Of a stretch of 64,000 nucleotides of DNA, positions 55,192-64,000 are shown in pieces (the stretch's first letter is position 1; every line of letters starts with the position of its first letter). The stretch is from Mycobacterium genavense ATCC 51234 (GTDB lineage Bacteria; Actinomycetota; Actinomycetes; Mycobacteriales; Mycobacteriaceae): contig NZ_JAGZ01000012.1 of NCBI RefSeq assembly GCF_000526915.1, positions 1 to 64,000 of the forward strand, read 5' to 3'. The notes under the pieces are model-generated. The model worked only from the letters and a program-made list of their open reading frames with translations, searched no databases and was not told the DNA's origin. The translations under genes and the position numbers were made by a program.

Positions 55192-56000
55192 GACGGGTTG
55201 AACCCTTCGAGGGTCACGGTTACTCCCGTGGTGATGCCCTCGATGATGACGTCCGAGCCGCGTGCCCCGACGGTGCGCGGCGCCACGCCGAACGGAAGCC
55301 GCTGATCGGGCAGTCGGGCGGTGAAGGCGCGCAACACGGCGTCGCGCTTGTCGTCCGGCACGGCTTGGTTGGCGGTATCCGGGCCGGTGAGGATGCCGGT
55401 CGGGGTGAACACGAGCGTCGCCGGATCGTCGGGCGCAATCGACAGGTCCACCGAGGTGCTCACCCGGTGATTGAAGTCCGCGGATTTCGGGGTGCCGCTG
55501 AATACCAGCCCGTGGCTTCCCGAGATGCCCGATTCGGTGGTGCCGCCGGTGGCGTCGTTGGTCTCGGCGGGCGGTGCCTCCACCATCAGGTCGTCGATGC
55601 CGAGGTATCGGCCCAGGTGCGAGGAGTCCAGGATGATGCGGCTCTCCAGCTTGCCCACCGGCAGCTTCGCATCGGGTCTGATCAGCCACGACGCGTAGGT
55701 CAGGTCGATCGAGTGCATGGTGGCTTCCAGGGTGGCCTTGCCCGTCGGCGCGTGATCAATGGCGTTTGCCTTGATCTCCAGCTCTCGGTAGTGGCGGTGC
55801 ACCGCCTCCGGAATGAACGGGAAGGCCAGGATGGCGACAAAGGGGTCGGAACCCAGATTCGCCGCCTTGCGGACGGTACGCGACAGGTGGTATTCGGCGT
55901 AGATGCTGGCGCCGTAGTCCGTCCCGACGGTGCCAACAACGATCACCGCCACGGCCGAAACCGTGGCGATCACACTGATCAGCACCCTGCGCATCCGCAT
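55188..56000 (-). CDS. lmeA: LmeA-like phospholipid-binding protein (DUF2993)
   Basis: A 270-residue protein like Rv0817c. The signal/anchor helix is VLISVIATVSAVAVIVVGTV and the DUF2993 body starts GASIYAEYHLSRTVRKAANL, with VAILAFPFIPEAVHRHYREL. LmeA supports mannan elongation of lipomannan in the periplasm. ATG 56000 is chosen because it gives the family length; the frame is open to 56093, and GTG 56069 is possible. Intact. Confidence 0.87.
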   Translation of the reverse strand: MRMRRVLISVIATVSAVAVIVVGTVGTDYGASIYAEYHLSRTVRKAANLGSDPFVAILAFPFIPEAVHRHYRELEIKANAIDHAPTGKATLEATMHSIDLTYASWLIRPDAKLPVGKLESRIILDSSHLGRYLGIDDLMVEAPPAETNDATGGTTESGISGSHGLVFSGTPKSADFNHRVSTSVDLSIAPDDPATLVFTPTGILTGPDTANQAVPDDKRDAVLRAFTARLPDQRLPFGVAPRTVGARGSDVIIEGITTGVTVTLEGFNPS

Positions 56001-56190
56001 ATTGTGGCGCAGTTCGCGGTGGCGCGCGGCACGGGATTGCGGTCTGGATGAGCTCGTGGTGGGGCTCACAGTCGCGAGCAAGGAGGCGCACAAAGGCCAG
56101 GTGGCACGTTATCGTTAGATGGCCTGGCCACTAACGCCACGTGGCTTTATGAATCTGGGAGATGCCTTTCCCACGAGCTGGAGGGGCTTG

Positions 56191-56964
56191 TTGGAGCTAC
56201 TACTACTCACCTCTGAGCTGCACCCGGACCCAGTCCTGCCGTCGTTGTCGTTGCTTCCCCACACCGTGCGGACGGCGCCGCCCGAGCCTTCCTCGCTGCT
56301 GGAAGCGGGCACCGCGGACGCGGTGCTCGTCGATGCGCGCACCGATCTGTCGGCCGCGCGCGGGTTGTGCCGCTTGTTGAGCACGGCCGGCCGGTCGGTG
56401 CCGGTCGTGGCGGTGGTGGCGGAGGGTGGCCTGGTGGCGGTCAGCGCCGACTGGGGCCTGGACGAAATCCTGTTGCCCGGCACCGGACCCGCCGAGGTCG
56501 ATGCCCGCATCCGGCTGGTGGTGGGCCGCCGCGGCGGCCTGGCCGACCAGGAAAGCGCCGGGAAGGTCAGCCTCGGCGAGCTGGTGATCGACGAAGGTAC
56601 CTACACCGCGCGGCTGCGGGGCCGCCCGCTTGACCTCACCTACAAGGAGTTCGAGCTGCTGAAGTACCTGGCCCAGCACGCGGGCCGGGTGTTCACCCGT
56701 GCTCAGCTGCTGCACGAGGTGTGGGGATACGACTTTTTCGGCGGCACCCGCACGGTCGATGTGCACGTACGCCGGCTGCGGGCCAAGCTCGGGCCCGAGT
56801 ACGAGGCGTTGATCGGCACGGTCCGCAATGTGGGCTACAAGGCCGTTCGCCCGGCGCGCGGTCGAGCGCCGATCCCTCCGCCCGACGACGACGCTGACGA
56901 GACCGACGAGACCGATTCCGAGAATCTGCAGGACCCGCTGGCCGACCCGCTGCGTAGTCAGTGA
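56191..56964 (+). CDS. glnR: GlnR-like OmpR-family transcriptional regulator
   Basis: A 257-residue orphan response regulator like Rv0818. The receiver-like domain (LVDARTDLSAARGLCRLL) keeps the Asp of VDAR but lacks the usual phosphorylation pocket, as in GlnR. The winged helix-turn-helix is typical (LTYKEFELLKYLAQHAGRVF, RTVDVHVRRLRAKLG). It controls nitrogen assimilation genes. TTG 56191 follows GGAGGGG. mshD overlaps its end (GTGA). Confidence 0.92.
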   Translation: MELLLLTSELHPDPVLPSLSLLPHTVRTAPPEPSSLLEAGTADAVLVDARTDLSAARGLCRLLSTAGRSVPVVAVVAEGGLVAVSADWGLDEILLPGTGPAEVDARIRLVVGRRGGLADQESAGKVSLGELVIDEGTYTARLRGRPLDLTYKEFELLKYLAQHAGRVFTRAQLLHEVWGYDFFGGTRTVDVHVRRLRAKLGPEYEALIGTVRNVGYKAVRPARGRAPIPPPDDDADETDETDSENLQDPLADPLRSQ

Positions 56965-57899
56965 TCGCGCCCGACTGGCGCTCCGCACTGACCGCCGAGG
57001 AGCAGCAGGGGGTGCGTGAACTGGTCGCGGCGGCAACCGAATTCGACGGCGTAGCACCCGTCGGCGAACAGGTTCTCCGAGAACTCGGGCAGGACCGCAC
57101 CGATCACCTGGTGGTCGCCGGCGCCGGTGCCGACACGATCGAGGGCTATCTCAATCTGAGTGCGCCGCGCGACGGTGGCGATCCGATGGCCGAACTCGTG
57201 GTGCATCCGCGGGCCCGCCGGCGTGGGATCGGCTCGACCATGGTGCGGGCGGCGATCGGCAAAACCGGTGGGACTAACCGCTTTTGGGCGCACGGCACGC
57301 TGCAGCCCGCCGCCGCGACCGCGTCCGCGCTGGGTCTGGTCGCGGTGCGCGAACTCGTCCAGATGAGGCTCACGCTGCACGACGTGCCCGACCCCGCTGT
57401 CCCGCCGCCGGGCGTGCTGGTGCGCCCCTACGCGGGCGCCGACGACGATGCCGAGCTGCTGCGGGTCAACAACGCCGCGTTCGTCGACCATCCCGAACAG
57501 GGCGGCTGGACCGAGGCCGACCTGGCCGAGCGGCGAGCCGAGCCGTGGTTCGACCCGGCGGGTTTGTTCCTGGCGGTCAACCAGAGCGACGACAAGCTGC
57601 TGGGCTTTCACTGGACCAAAGTGCACCTCGATCAGCCGCGCCTGGGCGAGGTGTACGTCCTGGGCGTCGACCCGTCCGCGCAGGGCCGCGGGCTCGGGCA
57701 GATGCTGACCGCCGTCGGCATCGAGTCGCTGGCCCGACGCCTGTCCGGGCCAGCGGACCCGGGCAGTTCCGGTGCAGCAGTCACCGTGCTGCTCTACGTC
57801 GAGTCGGACAATGTCGCCGCGGTCCGGACCTATCAGCGGCAGGGATTCACCACCTACAGCGTCGACACCGCGTATGCGCCGGGGCCGGCCGCGGACTGA
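56961..57899 (+). CDS. mshD: Mycothiol synthase
   Basis: A 312-residue protein of two GNAT acetyltransferase domains like Rv0819. The first domain has VHPRARRRGIGSTMV and the second VDPSAQGRGLGQMLT, the acetyl-CoA pyrophosphate loops. It acetylates Cys-GlcN-Ins to finish mycothiol. GTG 56961 overlaps the glnR stop. Intact. Confidence 0.94.
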   Translation: MIAPDWRSALTAEEQQGVRELVAAATEFDGVAPVGEQVLRELGQDRTDHLVVAGAGADTIEGYLNLSAPRDGGDPMAELVVHPRARRRGIGSTMVRAAIGKTGGTNRFWAHGTLQPAAATASALGLVAVRELVQMRLTLHDVPDPAVPPPGVLVRPYAGADDDAELLRVNNAAFVDHPEQGGWTEADLAERRAEPWFDPAGLFLAVNQSDDKLLGFHWTKVHLDQPRLGEVYVLGVDPSAQGRGLGQMLTAVGIESLARRLSGPADPGSSGAAVTVLLYVESDNVAAVRTYQRQGFTTYSVDTAYAPGPAAD

Positions 57900-57936
57900 G
57901 GCGAAAGCGCAGGCAGAAGTGGCGTGCCAGCAAATT

Positions 57937-57958
57937 ATTCACCGCACGTTCACCGCTT
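57937..57958 (+). promoter_or_regulatory. PHO-box-like direct repeat upstream of pstS
   Basis: ATTCACCGCAC followed by GTTCACCGCTT: two 11-bp units with a GTTCACC-type core at 11-bp spacing, as in PhoP/RegX3-type phosphate-starvation boxes of actinobacteria. It lies about 82 bp before the pstS start. Confidence 0.6.
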
Positions 57959-58040
57959 AGGCACTCATGCGAAAGGGGCTTCAGCGCATAGTTTCGATCG
58001 GCGGCCGCATGCGTCGAAACTGCGTCAGAAAGCGAGATCG

Positions 58041-59159
58041 GTGAGTCTGGGCAAGGTGGGCAAGACGCTGGCTGCCGCGGCGTTGACGATCACGATCACG
58101 AGCCTGACGGCCTGCGGCAGCGACGACAATCACCACGACCCGGCCTCGGCGGCGTTTACGGGTCCCGCCGGCACACCGGCCTGCGGCGGCAAAGGCGAAC
58201 TGACGGCCGAGGGGTCGACCGCGCAGCAAAACGCGATGGCGATGTTCGGCCATGTCTGGGGTCAGTACTGCCCGCGCAAGTCCGTGTCGTACAACCCGAC
58301 GGGGTCGGGAGCGGGCCGCGAGCAATTCATCGCCGGCCATGTCGACTTCGCCGGATCGGACTCTCCGCTGAACACCGACCAGATCGGGCCCGCCACCAAA
58401 CGGTGCAACGGGAACCCCGCCTGGGACTTGCCGCTGGTGTTCGGGCCGGTGGCCCTGGTCTACAACCTGCCCGAGGTCAAGACGTTGACCGTCAACAGTG
58501 ATGCGCTGGCGCGGATCTTGACCGGCCAAATCGCGGTCTGGAATGACCCCGTGCTGGCGGCGCTGAATCCCGGTATCGCGATGCCCGACATCAGGATTGC
58601 GCCCATTTACCGAATGGACTCCTCGGGGACCACCGACAATGTGCAGAAGTTTTTGACGGCCGCCGCACCGGAGAGCTGGTCTCGGGGCGTCGGCACCGAA
58701 TTCCACGGCGGCGTCGGCGAAGGTGCGACGAAATCGTCCGGCGTCATCCAGGCGGTGCGGGCCACCCACGGCGCCATCGGTTATGTGGAGAAGGGCTTCG
58801 CCGACCAGGCGAGTCTTCCCTACGCGCAACTCGTCACCGCCGGCGGCGTGATCCCGCTGACCACCGAGACGGCCAGCACCGCGATTGACACGGCCACCTT
58901 CGTGTCCGGGGGCAACGACCTGGTGCTGAACCTCAATTCGATGTACGCCACCCACAAGCAGGGCGCCTACCCGTTGGTGCTGGCCACCTACGAGATCGTC
59001 TGCTCGAAGGGGTACGACGCGCAGACCGCGAAGGCGATCAAGTCCTTCCTGACCGTGGCCGCGGACTCCGGCCAGTCCACCCTTGCCGCGGCCGGCTATA
59101 TCCCGTTGACCGATAGGGTCAAGAAGCGACTGGTCGCCGCGATCGATGCGATGCAGTAG
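58041..59159 (+). CDS. pstS: Phosphate-binding lipoprotein PstS
   Basis: A 372-residue periplasmic phosphate receptor. The signal peptide ends in the lipobox LTACG; GSTAQQNAMAMF, GSGAGREQFIAGHVDFAGSDS and DSSGTTDN are the phosphate-contact segments. GTG 58041 is chosen as it starts directly before the signal peptide. First gene of the pst operon. Intact. Confidence 0.93.
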   Translation: MSLGKVGKTLAAAALTITITSLTACGSDDNHHDPASAAFTGPAGTPACGGKGELTAEGSTAQQNAMAMFGHVWGQYCPRKSVSYNPTGSGAGREQFIAGHVDFAGSDSPLNTDQIGPATKRCNGNPAWDLPLVFGPVALVYNLPEVKTLTVNSDALARILTGQIAVWNDPVLAALNPGIAMPDIRIAPIYRMDSSGTTDNVQKFLTAAAPESWSRGVGTEFHGGVGEGATKSSGVIQAVRATHGAIGYVEKGFADQASLPYAQLVTAGGVIPLTTETASTAIDTATFVSGGNDLVLNLNSMYATHKQGAYPLVLATYEIVCSKGYDAQTAKAIKSFLTVAADSGQSTLAAAGYIPLTDRVKKRLVAAIDAMQ

Positions 59160-59206
59160 CCCTCGGGTCCAAGGAGTGACACCCAAGCAGCAGTGACGGA
59201 TTCACA

Positions 59207-60235
59207 GTGATTACGCCAGATCCAGCCCACGCGGGTTCGGGTGCGGTCGTTGCCGCCTCCTTTCCGGAGACACCGGTGCTGCCCATCCGGCAATGGAAGG
59301 GTGTGCAATCTCGTTTCGGCGATCGGATATTCCGCAAGTTCGCCGAGGCGTCGGCGGTCCTGATCGCGATCGTGGTCGTCGCGATCGGCGGCTTCTTGCT
59401 GGTGCGCGCGACCCCGGCGTTGAAGCGCAATCAAGAGGACTTCTTCACCTACCGCGGCAACTGGGTCACCACCAACACCTCGGCGATGCACTTCGGCATC
59501 CTCGATCTGCTGCAGGTGACGCTGTTCATCTCGATGTTCGCGTTGATCCTGGCGATGCCGGTGGCTTTGGGTGTCGCCATCTTCCTCACCCAGTACGCGC
59601 CGCGGCGGCTCGCGGGGCCGCTGGCCTACACCGTCGACCTGCTGGCCGCGGTTCCCTCGATCATCTACGGCGTGTGGGGCCTGTATGTACTTGCCCCGCA
59701 ACTGCGCCCGGTCGCGACCTGGCTGAACCATTCGCTGGGCTGGCTGTTCCTGTTCGCCGACGGCACGGCGTCGGCGGCCGGCGGCACCATCTTCACCGGC
59801 GGGATCGTGTTGGCGGTGATGATCCTGCCGCTCATCACCGCGGTCACCCGCGAAGTCTTCGTGCAGACGCCAACCGATCAGATCGAGGCCGCGCTGGCGC
59901 TGGGCGCGACCCGCTGGGAGGTCGTCACTACCACGGTGTGGCCGTTCGGGAGGTTCGGGTACGTCAGCGGCGCGATGCTGGGGCTGGGCCGCGCGTTGGG
60001 TGAGACGGTCGCGCTGCTGATCATCTTGCGCGGCACGCAAAAGGCGTTCGGCTGGTCGCTGTTCGACGGTGGCTCGACCTTTGCGACCAAGATCGCGGCC
60101 ACCGCATGGGAATTCAACGACAAGTACAAGGCCGGCGCCTACATCGCCGCGGGACTGGTGCTTTTCGTGCTGACCTTCGTCGTCGACGCGTTGGCGCGCG
60201 GCGCCCTCGCCGGGACCCGGAGGGGCGCGCGATGA
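59207..60235 (+). CDS. pstC: Phosphate ABC transporter permease PstC
   Basis: A 342-residue permease with six helices and the ABC-coupling EAA loop (QIEAALALGATRWEVVTTTV). The family segments LLAAVPSIIYGVWGLYVL and GRALGETVALLIILRG are present. Start GTG 59207 lacks a good ribosome site, but no better start is in frame. Its stop overlaps the pstA ATG. Intact. Confidence 0.93.
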   Translation: MITPDPAHAGSGAVVAASFPETPVLPIRQWKGVQSRFGDRIFRKFAEASAVLIAIVVVAIGGFLLVRATPALKRNQEDFFTYRGNWVTTNTSAMHFGILDLLQVTLFISMFALILAMPVALGVAIFLTQYAPRRLAGPLAYTVDLLAAVPSIIYGVWGLYVLAPQLRPVATWLNHSLGWLFLFADGTASAAGGTIFTGGIVLAVMILPLITAVTREVFVQTPTDQIEAALALGATRWEVVTTTVWPFGRFGYVSGAMLGLGRALGETVALLIILRGTQKAFGWSLFDGGSTFATKIAATAWEFNDKYKAGAYIAAGLVLFVLTFVVDALARGALAGTRRGAR

Positions 60236-61146
60236 CCTCGATCTACGACCGCCCCCTCAAGGCGCGCCGGCTGTCCAGGCTTGGTCGCCGCCGCCGGGCC
60301 TCGAACATCGTTGCCACGGTGCTTGTTTCGCTGTCGATGCTGATTGCGCTGGCGCCACTGCTGTGGGTGCTGGGCGCGGTTATCCTCAAGGGTTTCAAGG
60401 CGATTGCGTCCTTGGCGTGGTGGACGCATTCGCAGGCGGGCACGACGCCGTTCCTGGCCGGGGGCGGCGCCTATCACGCGATCGTCGGCACCGTGCTGCA
60501 GGGACTGGTGTCCGCCGCGATCTCCATCCCGATCGGTGTGATGCTCGCGATCTACTTGGTGGAGTACGGCAGCGGGACCAGACTCGGCAAGGTGGCCACC
60601 TTCATGGTGGACATCTTGTCCGGCGTGCCATCAATAATTGCCGCACTGTTCATCTACGCGTCGTATGTGGCCACGCTGGGCCTTGGCCGCTCCGGGTTCG
60701 CGGTGTCGTTGTCGTTGGTGCTGTTGATGCTGCCGGTAATCGAGCGGTCGACGGAGGAGATGCTTCGGATCGTTCCGATGGATCTGCGCGAGGCCAGCTA
60801 CGCGTTGGGGGTTCCCAAGTGGAAAACCATTGTCAGGGTGGTAATTCCGACCGGGTTGTCGGGCATCATCACCGGAATCATGCTGGCGCTTGCCAGGGTG
60901 ATGGGTGAGACGGCTCCGGTGCTGATCCTGGTCGGCTATTCGCAGGCGATGAACTTCGACATCTTCAAGGGGTTCATGGGGACATTACCTGGCATGATGT
61001 TCAACGAGACAGCGGCGGGCGCAGGCGTCAACCCGGTACCCACGGATCGACTGTGGGGTGCGGGGCTGACGCTGATCATGATGATCGCCGTTATCAATGT
61101 CGGAGCCAGGGTGGTCTCGATGATGTTTGCTCCCAAGAAGTCCTAG
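60232..61146 (+). CDS. pstA: Phosphate ABC transporter permease PstA
   Basis: A 304-residue permease, six helices. Coupling loop MDLREASYALGVPKWKTIVRVV; family segments DILSGVPSIIAALFIY and ARVMGETAPVLILVG. ATG 60232 overlaps the pstC stop (ATGA), so the two membrane subunits are coupled. Intact. Confidence 0.93.
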   Translation: MTSIYDRPLKARRLSRLGRRRRASNIVATVLVSLSMLIALAPLLWVLGAVILKGFKAIASLAWWTHSQAGTTPFLAGGGAYHAIVGTVLQGLVSAAISIPIGVMLAIYLVEYGSGTRLGKVATFMVDILSGVPSIIAALFIYASYVATLGLGRSGFAVSLSLVLLMLPVIERSTEEMLRIVPMDLREASYALGVPKWKTIVRVVIPTGLSGIITGIMLALARVMGETAPVLILVGYSQAMNFDIFKGFMGTLPGMMFNETAAGAGVNPVPTDRLWGAGLTLIMMIAVINVGARVVSMMFAPKKS

Positions 61147-61159
61147 GGAGGAGTGCTGG

Positions 61160-61936
61160 GTGGCAAAGCGTTTGGACTTGAAAGACGTCAACATCTACTA
61201 CGGATCGTTTCAGGCGGTCGCCGACGTGACGCTGTCGATTCTCCCGCGCAGCGTGACGGCGTTCATCGGCGCGTCGGGCTGCGGTAAGACGACCGTATTG
61301 CGGACGTTGAACCGGATGCATGAGGTCATCCCCGGTGCGCGGGTGGAGGGCACCGTGTTGCTCGACGACGAGAACATCTACGCTCCGGGTATCGACCCGG
61401 TGGGTGTGCGCCGGGCCATCGGCATGGTGTTCCAGCGACCAAACCCGTTTCCCGCCATGTCGATTCGCGACAACGTGGTGGCGGGCCTGAAGCTGCAGGG
61501 GGTGCGCAACCGCAGGCTGCTCGACGACGTCGCCGAACACTCGCTGCGCGGCGCCAACCTGTGGGACGAGGTCAAGAACCGGCTGAACCGGCCCGGTGGC
61601 GGGCTGTCCGGTGGGCAGCAGCAGCGGTTGTGCATCGCGCGCGCGATCGCGGTGCAACCCGACGTGCTGCTGATGGACGAGCCGTGCTCGGCGCTGGACC
61701 CGATCTCGACGATGGCGATCGAGGAACTGATCAGCGAATTGAAGCAGGACTACACGATCGTCATCGTCACCCACAACATGCAGCAGGCCGCCCGCGTCAG
61801 CGATCACACGGCGTTCTTCAACCTCGAAGCAGCGGGAAAGCCGGGTCGGCTCATCGAGATCGACGACACCGAGAAGATCTTTTCCAATCCCTCGCAAAAG
61901 GCCACCGAGGACTACATCTCCGGGCGCTTCGGCTGA
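61160..61936 (+). CDS. phoT: Phosphate ABC transporter ATP-binding protein
   Basis: A 258-residue PstB-type ATPase like Rv0820. Walker A GASGCGKTT, signature GLSGGQQQRLCIARA, Walker B LLMDEPCSALDP, switch His in VTHNM. GTG 61160 follows GGGAGGAG. It energises phosphate uptake with PstC and PstA. Convergent with phoY (4 bp). Intact. Confidence 0.95.
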   Translation: MAKRLDLKDVNIYYGSFQAVADVTLSILPRSVTAFIGASGCGKTTVLRTLNRMHEVIPGARVEGTVLLDDENIYAPGIDPVGVRRAIGMVFQRPNPFPAMSIRDNVVAGLKLQGVRNRRLLDDVAEHSLRGANLWDEVKNRLNRPGGGLSGGQQQRLCIARAIAVQPDVLLMDEPCSALDPISTMAIEELISELKQDYTIVIVTHNMQQAARVSDHTAFFNLEAAGKPGRLIEIDDTEKIFSNPSQKATEDYISGRFG

Positions 61937-61940
61937 CGGG

Positions 61941-62609
61941 TTAGGGCGTCGTGGGCGCGGTTTCGTCGTCGGGCAACTTGCCCGTCGCCTGGAAGATGAC
62001 GCGCCTGGCCACCTCGACCGCGTGATCGGCGAAGCGCTCGTAGAAACGGCCGAGCAGTGTCACGTCGACGGCGGCGGCCACGCCGTGCTTCCACTCACGG
62101 TCCATCAGCACCGAGAACAAATGCCGGTGCAGATCGTCCATCGCGTCGTCTTCCTCGCGTATCCGGGCGGCCTTCTCCGGGTCGCGGGATAACACCACCT
62201 CTTGTGCGCTGTTACCCAATTCGACTGCGACTCTACCCATTTCGGCGAAATAGCCGTTGACCTCTTCGGGCAGGGCGTGCTGAGGGTGGCGTCGGCGGGC
62301 GATCTTGGCGACGTGCAGCGCCAGTGCGCCCATCCGGTCGATGTCGGCCACCATCTGGATGGCGCTCACGATGGACCGGAGGTCCCCGGCCACCGGTGCC
62401 TGCAGCGCCAGCAGCACGAAGGCACTCTCCTCAGCGCGGGCGCTCAACGCCGCTATGTCTTCGTGGTTGGAGATCACCTGTTCGGCGAGGACAAGGTCGG
62501 CCTGCAGGAGTGCCTGGGTTGCCTGTTCCATGGCCACACCCGCCAGCCCGCACATCTCGCCAAGGCGCTCGGATAGATCCGAGAGTTGCTCATGGTAGGC
62601 GGTCCGCAT
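61941..62609 (-). CDS. phoY2: PhoU family phosphate-signalling regulator
   Basis: A 222-residue protein with two PhoU three-helix repeats. Metal-binding EDIAAL-type and DADHAVEVARR-type segments are visible (NHEDIAALSARAEE, ERFADHAVEVARRVIF). PhoY proteins link the Pst transporter to the SenX3-RegX3 two-component system and repress it when phosphate is plentiful. It matches Rv0821c. Intact. Confidence 0.93.
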   Translation of the reverse strand: MRTAYHEQLSDLSERLGEMCGLAGVAMEQATQALLQADLVLAEQVISNHEDIAALSARAEESAFVLLALQAPVAGDLRSIVSAIQMVADIDRMGALALHVAKIARRRHPQHALPEEVNGYFAEMGRVAVELGNSAQEVVLSRDPEKAARIREEDDAMDDLHRHLFSVLMDREWKHGVAAAVDVTLLGRFYERFADHAVEVARRVIFQATGKLPDDETAPTTP

Positions 62610-62666
62610 GAGGCCAAGCCTACTGACTCTGCGACCGAATCGGCGATCTACTGAAGCGAAATGCGG

Positions 62667-64000
62667 TTATTCGCAGGTGGTATCGGCGGCGTTGGTCACC
62701 GACAGGTCGTCCGGCAGCTTGGTGGGCGTGCTGCCCGGGCTGCGATCGATCTGGACGGACAGCGACGAACCACTGGGCGCGGGAGTGGTCACCGACTTGA
62801 AGTCGGGGCCGAGCACCACCTGGACGACCTGCCCGTAGCCGGAAACCCGGGCAACCTTCGCGTTGCCGAACGCCGATGCCATCGTCGCGGCCGCCTGCTC
62901 GTTGCCGGGGGAGAAGAACACCGTCGTGGTGTTCACCGAACTCGGGTAGTCGTCGGGGGACATGACGTTGAACCCGTTGCGCTTGAGCTGGCTGGTGGCG
63001 GTGACGGCAAGCCCGCTCTGTGCCGTCGCGTTGGAGACCCGCACGGTGACCTCGTCCGGCGAGGTCGTCAACACCTGCTCGCGTCGTGCCTCGGGCGCGG
63101 CGCAGGGCGGCGCCGACTTCTTGGTCGTCGGTGCGGCCGACGCTCCCGTGGCCGGCGTCGTTGACAGGTTCTGCGCGTTCTGGTCGTTTTCTTCGGGCAG
63201 TGGATCGTCGTTGATGATCGCGTTGAAGAGAGCCTTCATGTCGGCCGTCCGCGGCGGTTCGTCGCCGTTCTGGTCGGTCACACCGGTGGGGACCGTGACG
63301 AACGTGAAGTGCCCGGCCGCCATCTTCTGCAGCGACTGACCCAGCTGAACCAGGTCTTTGGTCTGGACGTTGTCCACCTGGCTGTTGCTGATGAACATGT
63401 TGACGACGTTGTTGAGTTTGTTGAGGTCGGTCAGGGTGTCTTCGGAGATCAGGGCGCGCAGCAAGGACGACAGGAACAGCTGCTGGCGCTTGATGCGGCC
63501 GTAGTCACCGTTGAACTACGTGGTGACACGGGCCCGCACATAGTTCAGGGCCGTCGGGCCGTCGATGAGTTGGCGTCCGGAATGCTCGAGGACGGTACCG
63601 AGTTCATAGTCGTGCAGCGGGGTTTTGCTGCACACCTTGACACCGCCGAGCGCCTCGACCATCTTGGCGAACCCGGCGAAGTCGACGGCGATGAACCGGT
63701 TGATGCTCAACCCGGACAGCTTCTGGATTTCCTTCACCAGACACTTCGGGCCGCCAAAGGCGAACGCCGAGTTCAGCTTGGTCTCGGTGTAGACCATCTT
63801 GGGACCCCAGGTCTTCGTTTTCTCGTCGTAGAGGGGTCCGTACTTACCGGTCTCGGGATTCCACGCTTCGCACTGTATCGGAGTGATCGCCAGGTCGCGG
63901 GGGAACGAAACCGCTACCACGCGTTTGCGATTCGCCGGGATGTTGACCAGCATCACGGTGTCCGACCGGGCGCCGCCGGCGTCCTCGGTGTCGCCCGCGC
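62667..64000 (-). pseudogene. LytR-CpsA-Psr (LCP) family protein with an in-frame TAG, 5' partial
   Basis: Homologue of Rv0822c; the gene starts beyond the right edge. The LCP catalytic core is seen (SDTVMLVNIP, VSFPRDLAI, LNSAFAFGGP, INRFIAVDFAGFAKMVEALGG, LNYVRARVTT). An in-frame TAG at 63516-63518 follows RARVTT, where GAG is expected; the frame continues with FNGDYGRIKRQQLFLSSLLRAL to the LytR C-terminal domain and ends DTTCE. LCP enzymes attach arabinogalactan to peptidoglycan; the cut lies in the middle of the catalytic domain's conserved RIKRQQ segment. Other LCP genes would have to cover this function. Confidence 0.87.

Overview
The window comes from a slow-growing, high-GC Mycobacterium. 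Most proteins read like close relatives of M. tuberculosis genes. Two M. tuberculosis-type blocks can be followed: about 14.0-24.9 kb matches the Rv0852-Rv0860 neighbourhood (fadD16, kdc, SRPBCC, racemase, dapC, fadA, fadB), and about 27.6-64 kb matches Rv0798c-Rv0822c (encapsulin, DyP, pepC, purL, purF, purM, ygfZ-like, pabC-like, sseC2, cysA2, thiX, lmeA, glnR, mshD, phoT, phoY, LCP protein). Here the two blocks lie side by side.

The main overall feature is gene decay. About twenty genes carry single-base frameshifts, in-frame stop codons or small tandem duplications (two of 22 bp, one of 18 bp), while purL, purF, purM, mshD, phoT, fadA, fadB, cysA2 and glnR read cleanly. This selective pattern suggests real reductive evolution, as in M. 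lepraemurium, M. leprae or M. ulcerans. The high GC fits an M. avium-complex-like lineage such as M. lepraemurium better than M. leprae, but the species is an inference. Uncorrected indels in a long-read assembly could add to the count, especially the losses of one C from CC pairs.

Layout: 1-5.7 kb, end of an mce operon (broken mceE, mceF) with Mce-associated and secreted proteins. 5.7-12.7 kb, a TetR-controlled operon of two paralogous membrane proteins plus NorE/NorF-like oxidase subunits without a catalytic subunit, a broken P450 with its TetR, a crotonase, an MmpS-like secreted protein and a broken LpqH-like lipoprotein. 12.8-24.9 kb, amidohydrolase and fatty-acid genes. 25-34.2 kb, broken MOSC/reductase fusion, SDR, broken encapsulin with intact DyP cargo, pepC, a TetR/phosphotransferase pair and an XRE regulator. 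34.3-44.8 kb, purine genes interrupted by an orphan mceA-HAD lipoprotein pair. 44.85-52 kb, an accessory island: a 2.9-kb prophage-like remnant bounded by 34/35-bp direct repeats, a short ORF with an exceptionally strong Shine-Dalgarno sequence, and a TIR gene next to a RyR-domain gene (both frameshifted). 52-57.9 kb, a sulfur operon with a polycysteine leader peptide, thioredoxin, LmeA, GlnR-like regulator and MshD. 57.9-62.6 kb, a complete phosphate uptake cluster pstS-pstC-pstA-phoT with convergent phoY and a PHO-box-like repeat. The window ends inside an LCP-family gene with a nonsense codon.

The best candidate for an undescribed system is the TIR-TM-sensor protein paired with a membrane TrkA-N/RyR protein (47953-51951). 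A NAD-consuming TIR domain beside a RyR-domain putative channel suggests a nucleotide-signal relay. Both genes are broken in this genome, so intact relatives would have to be studied.
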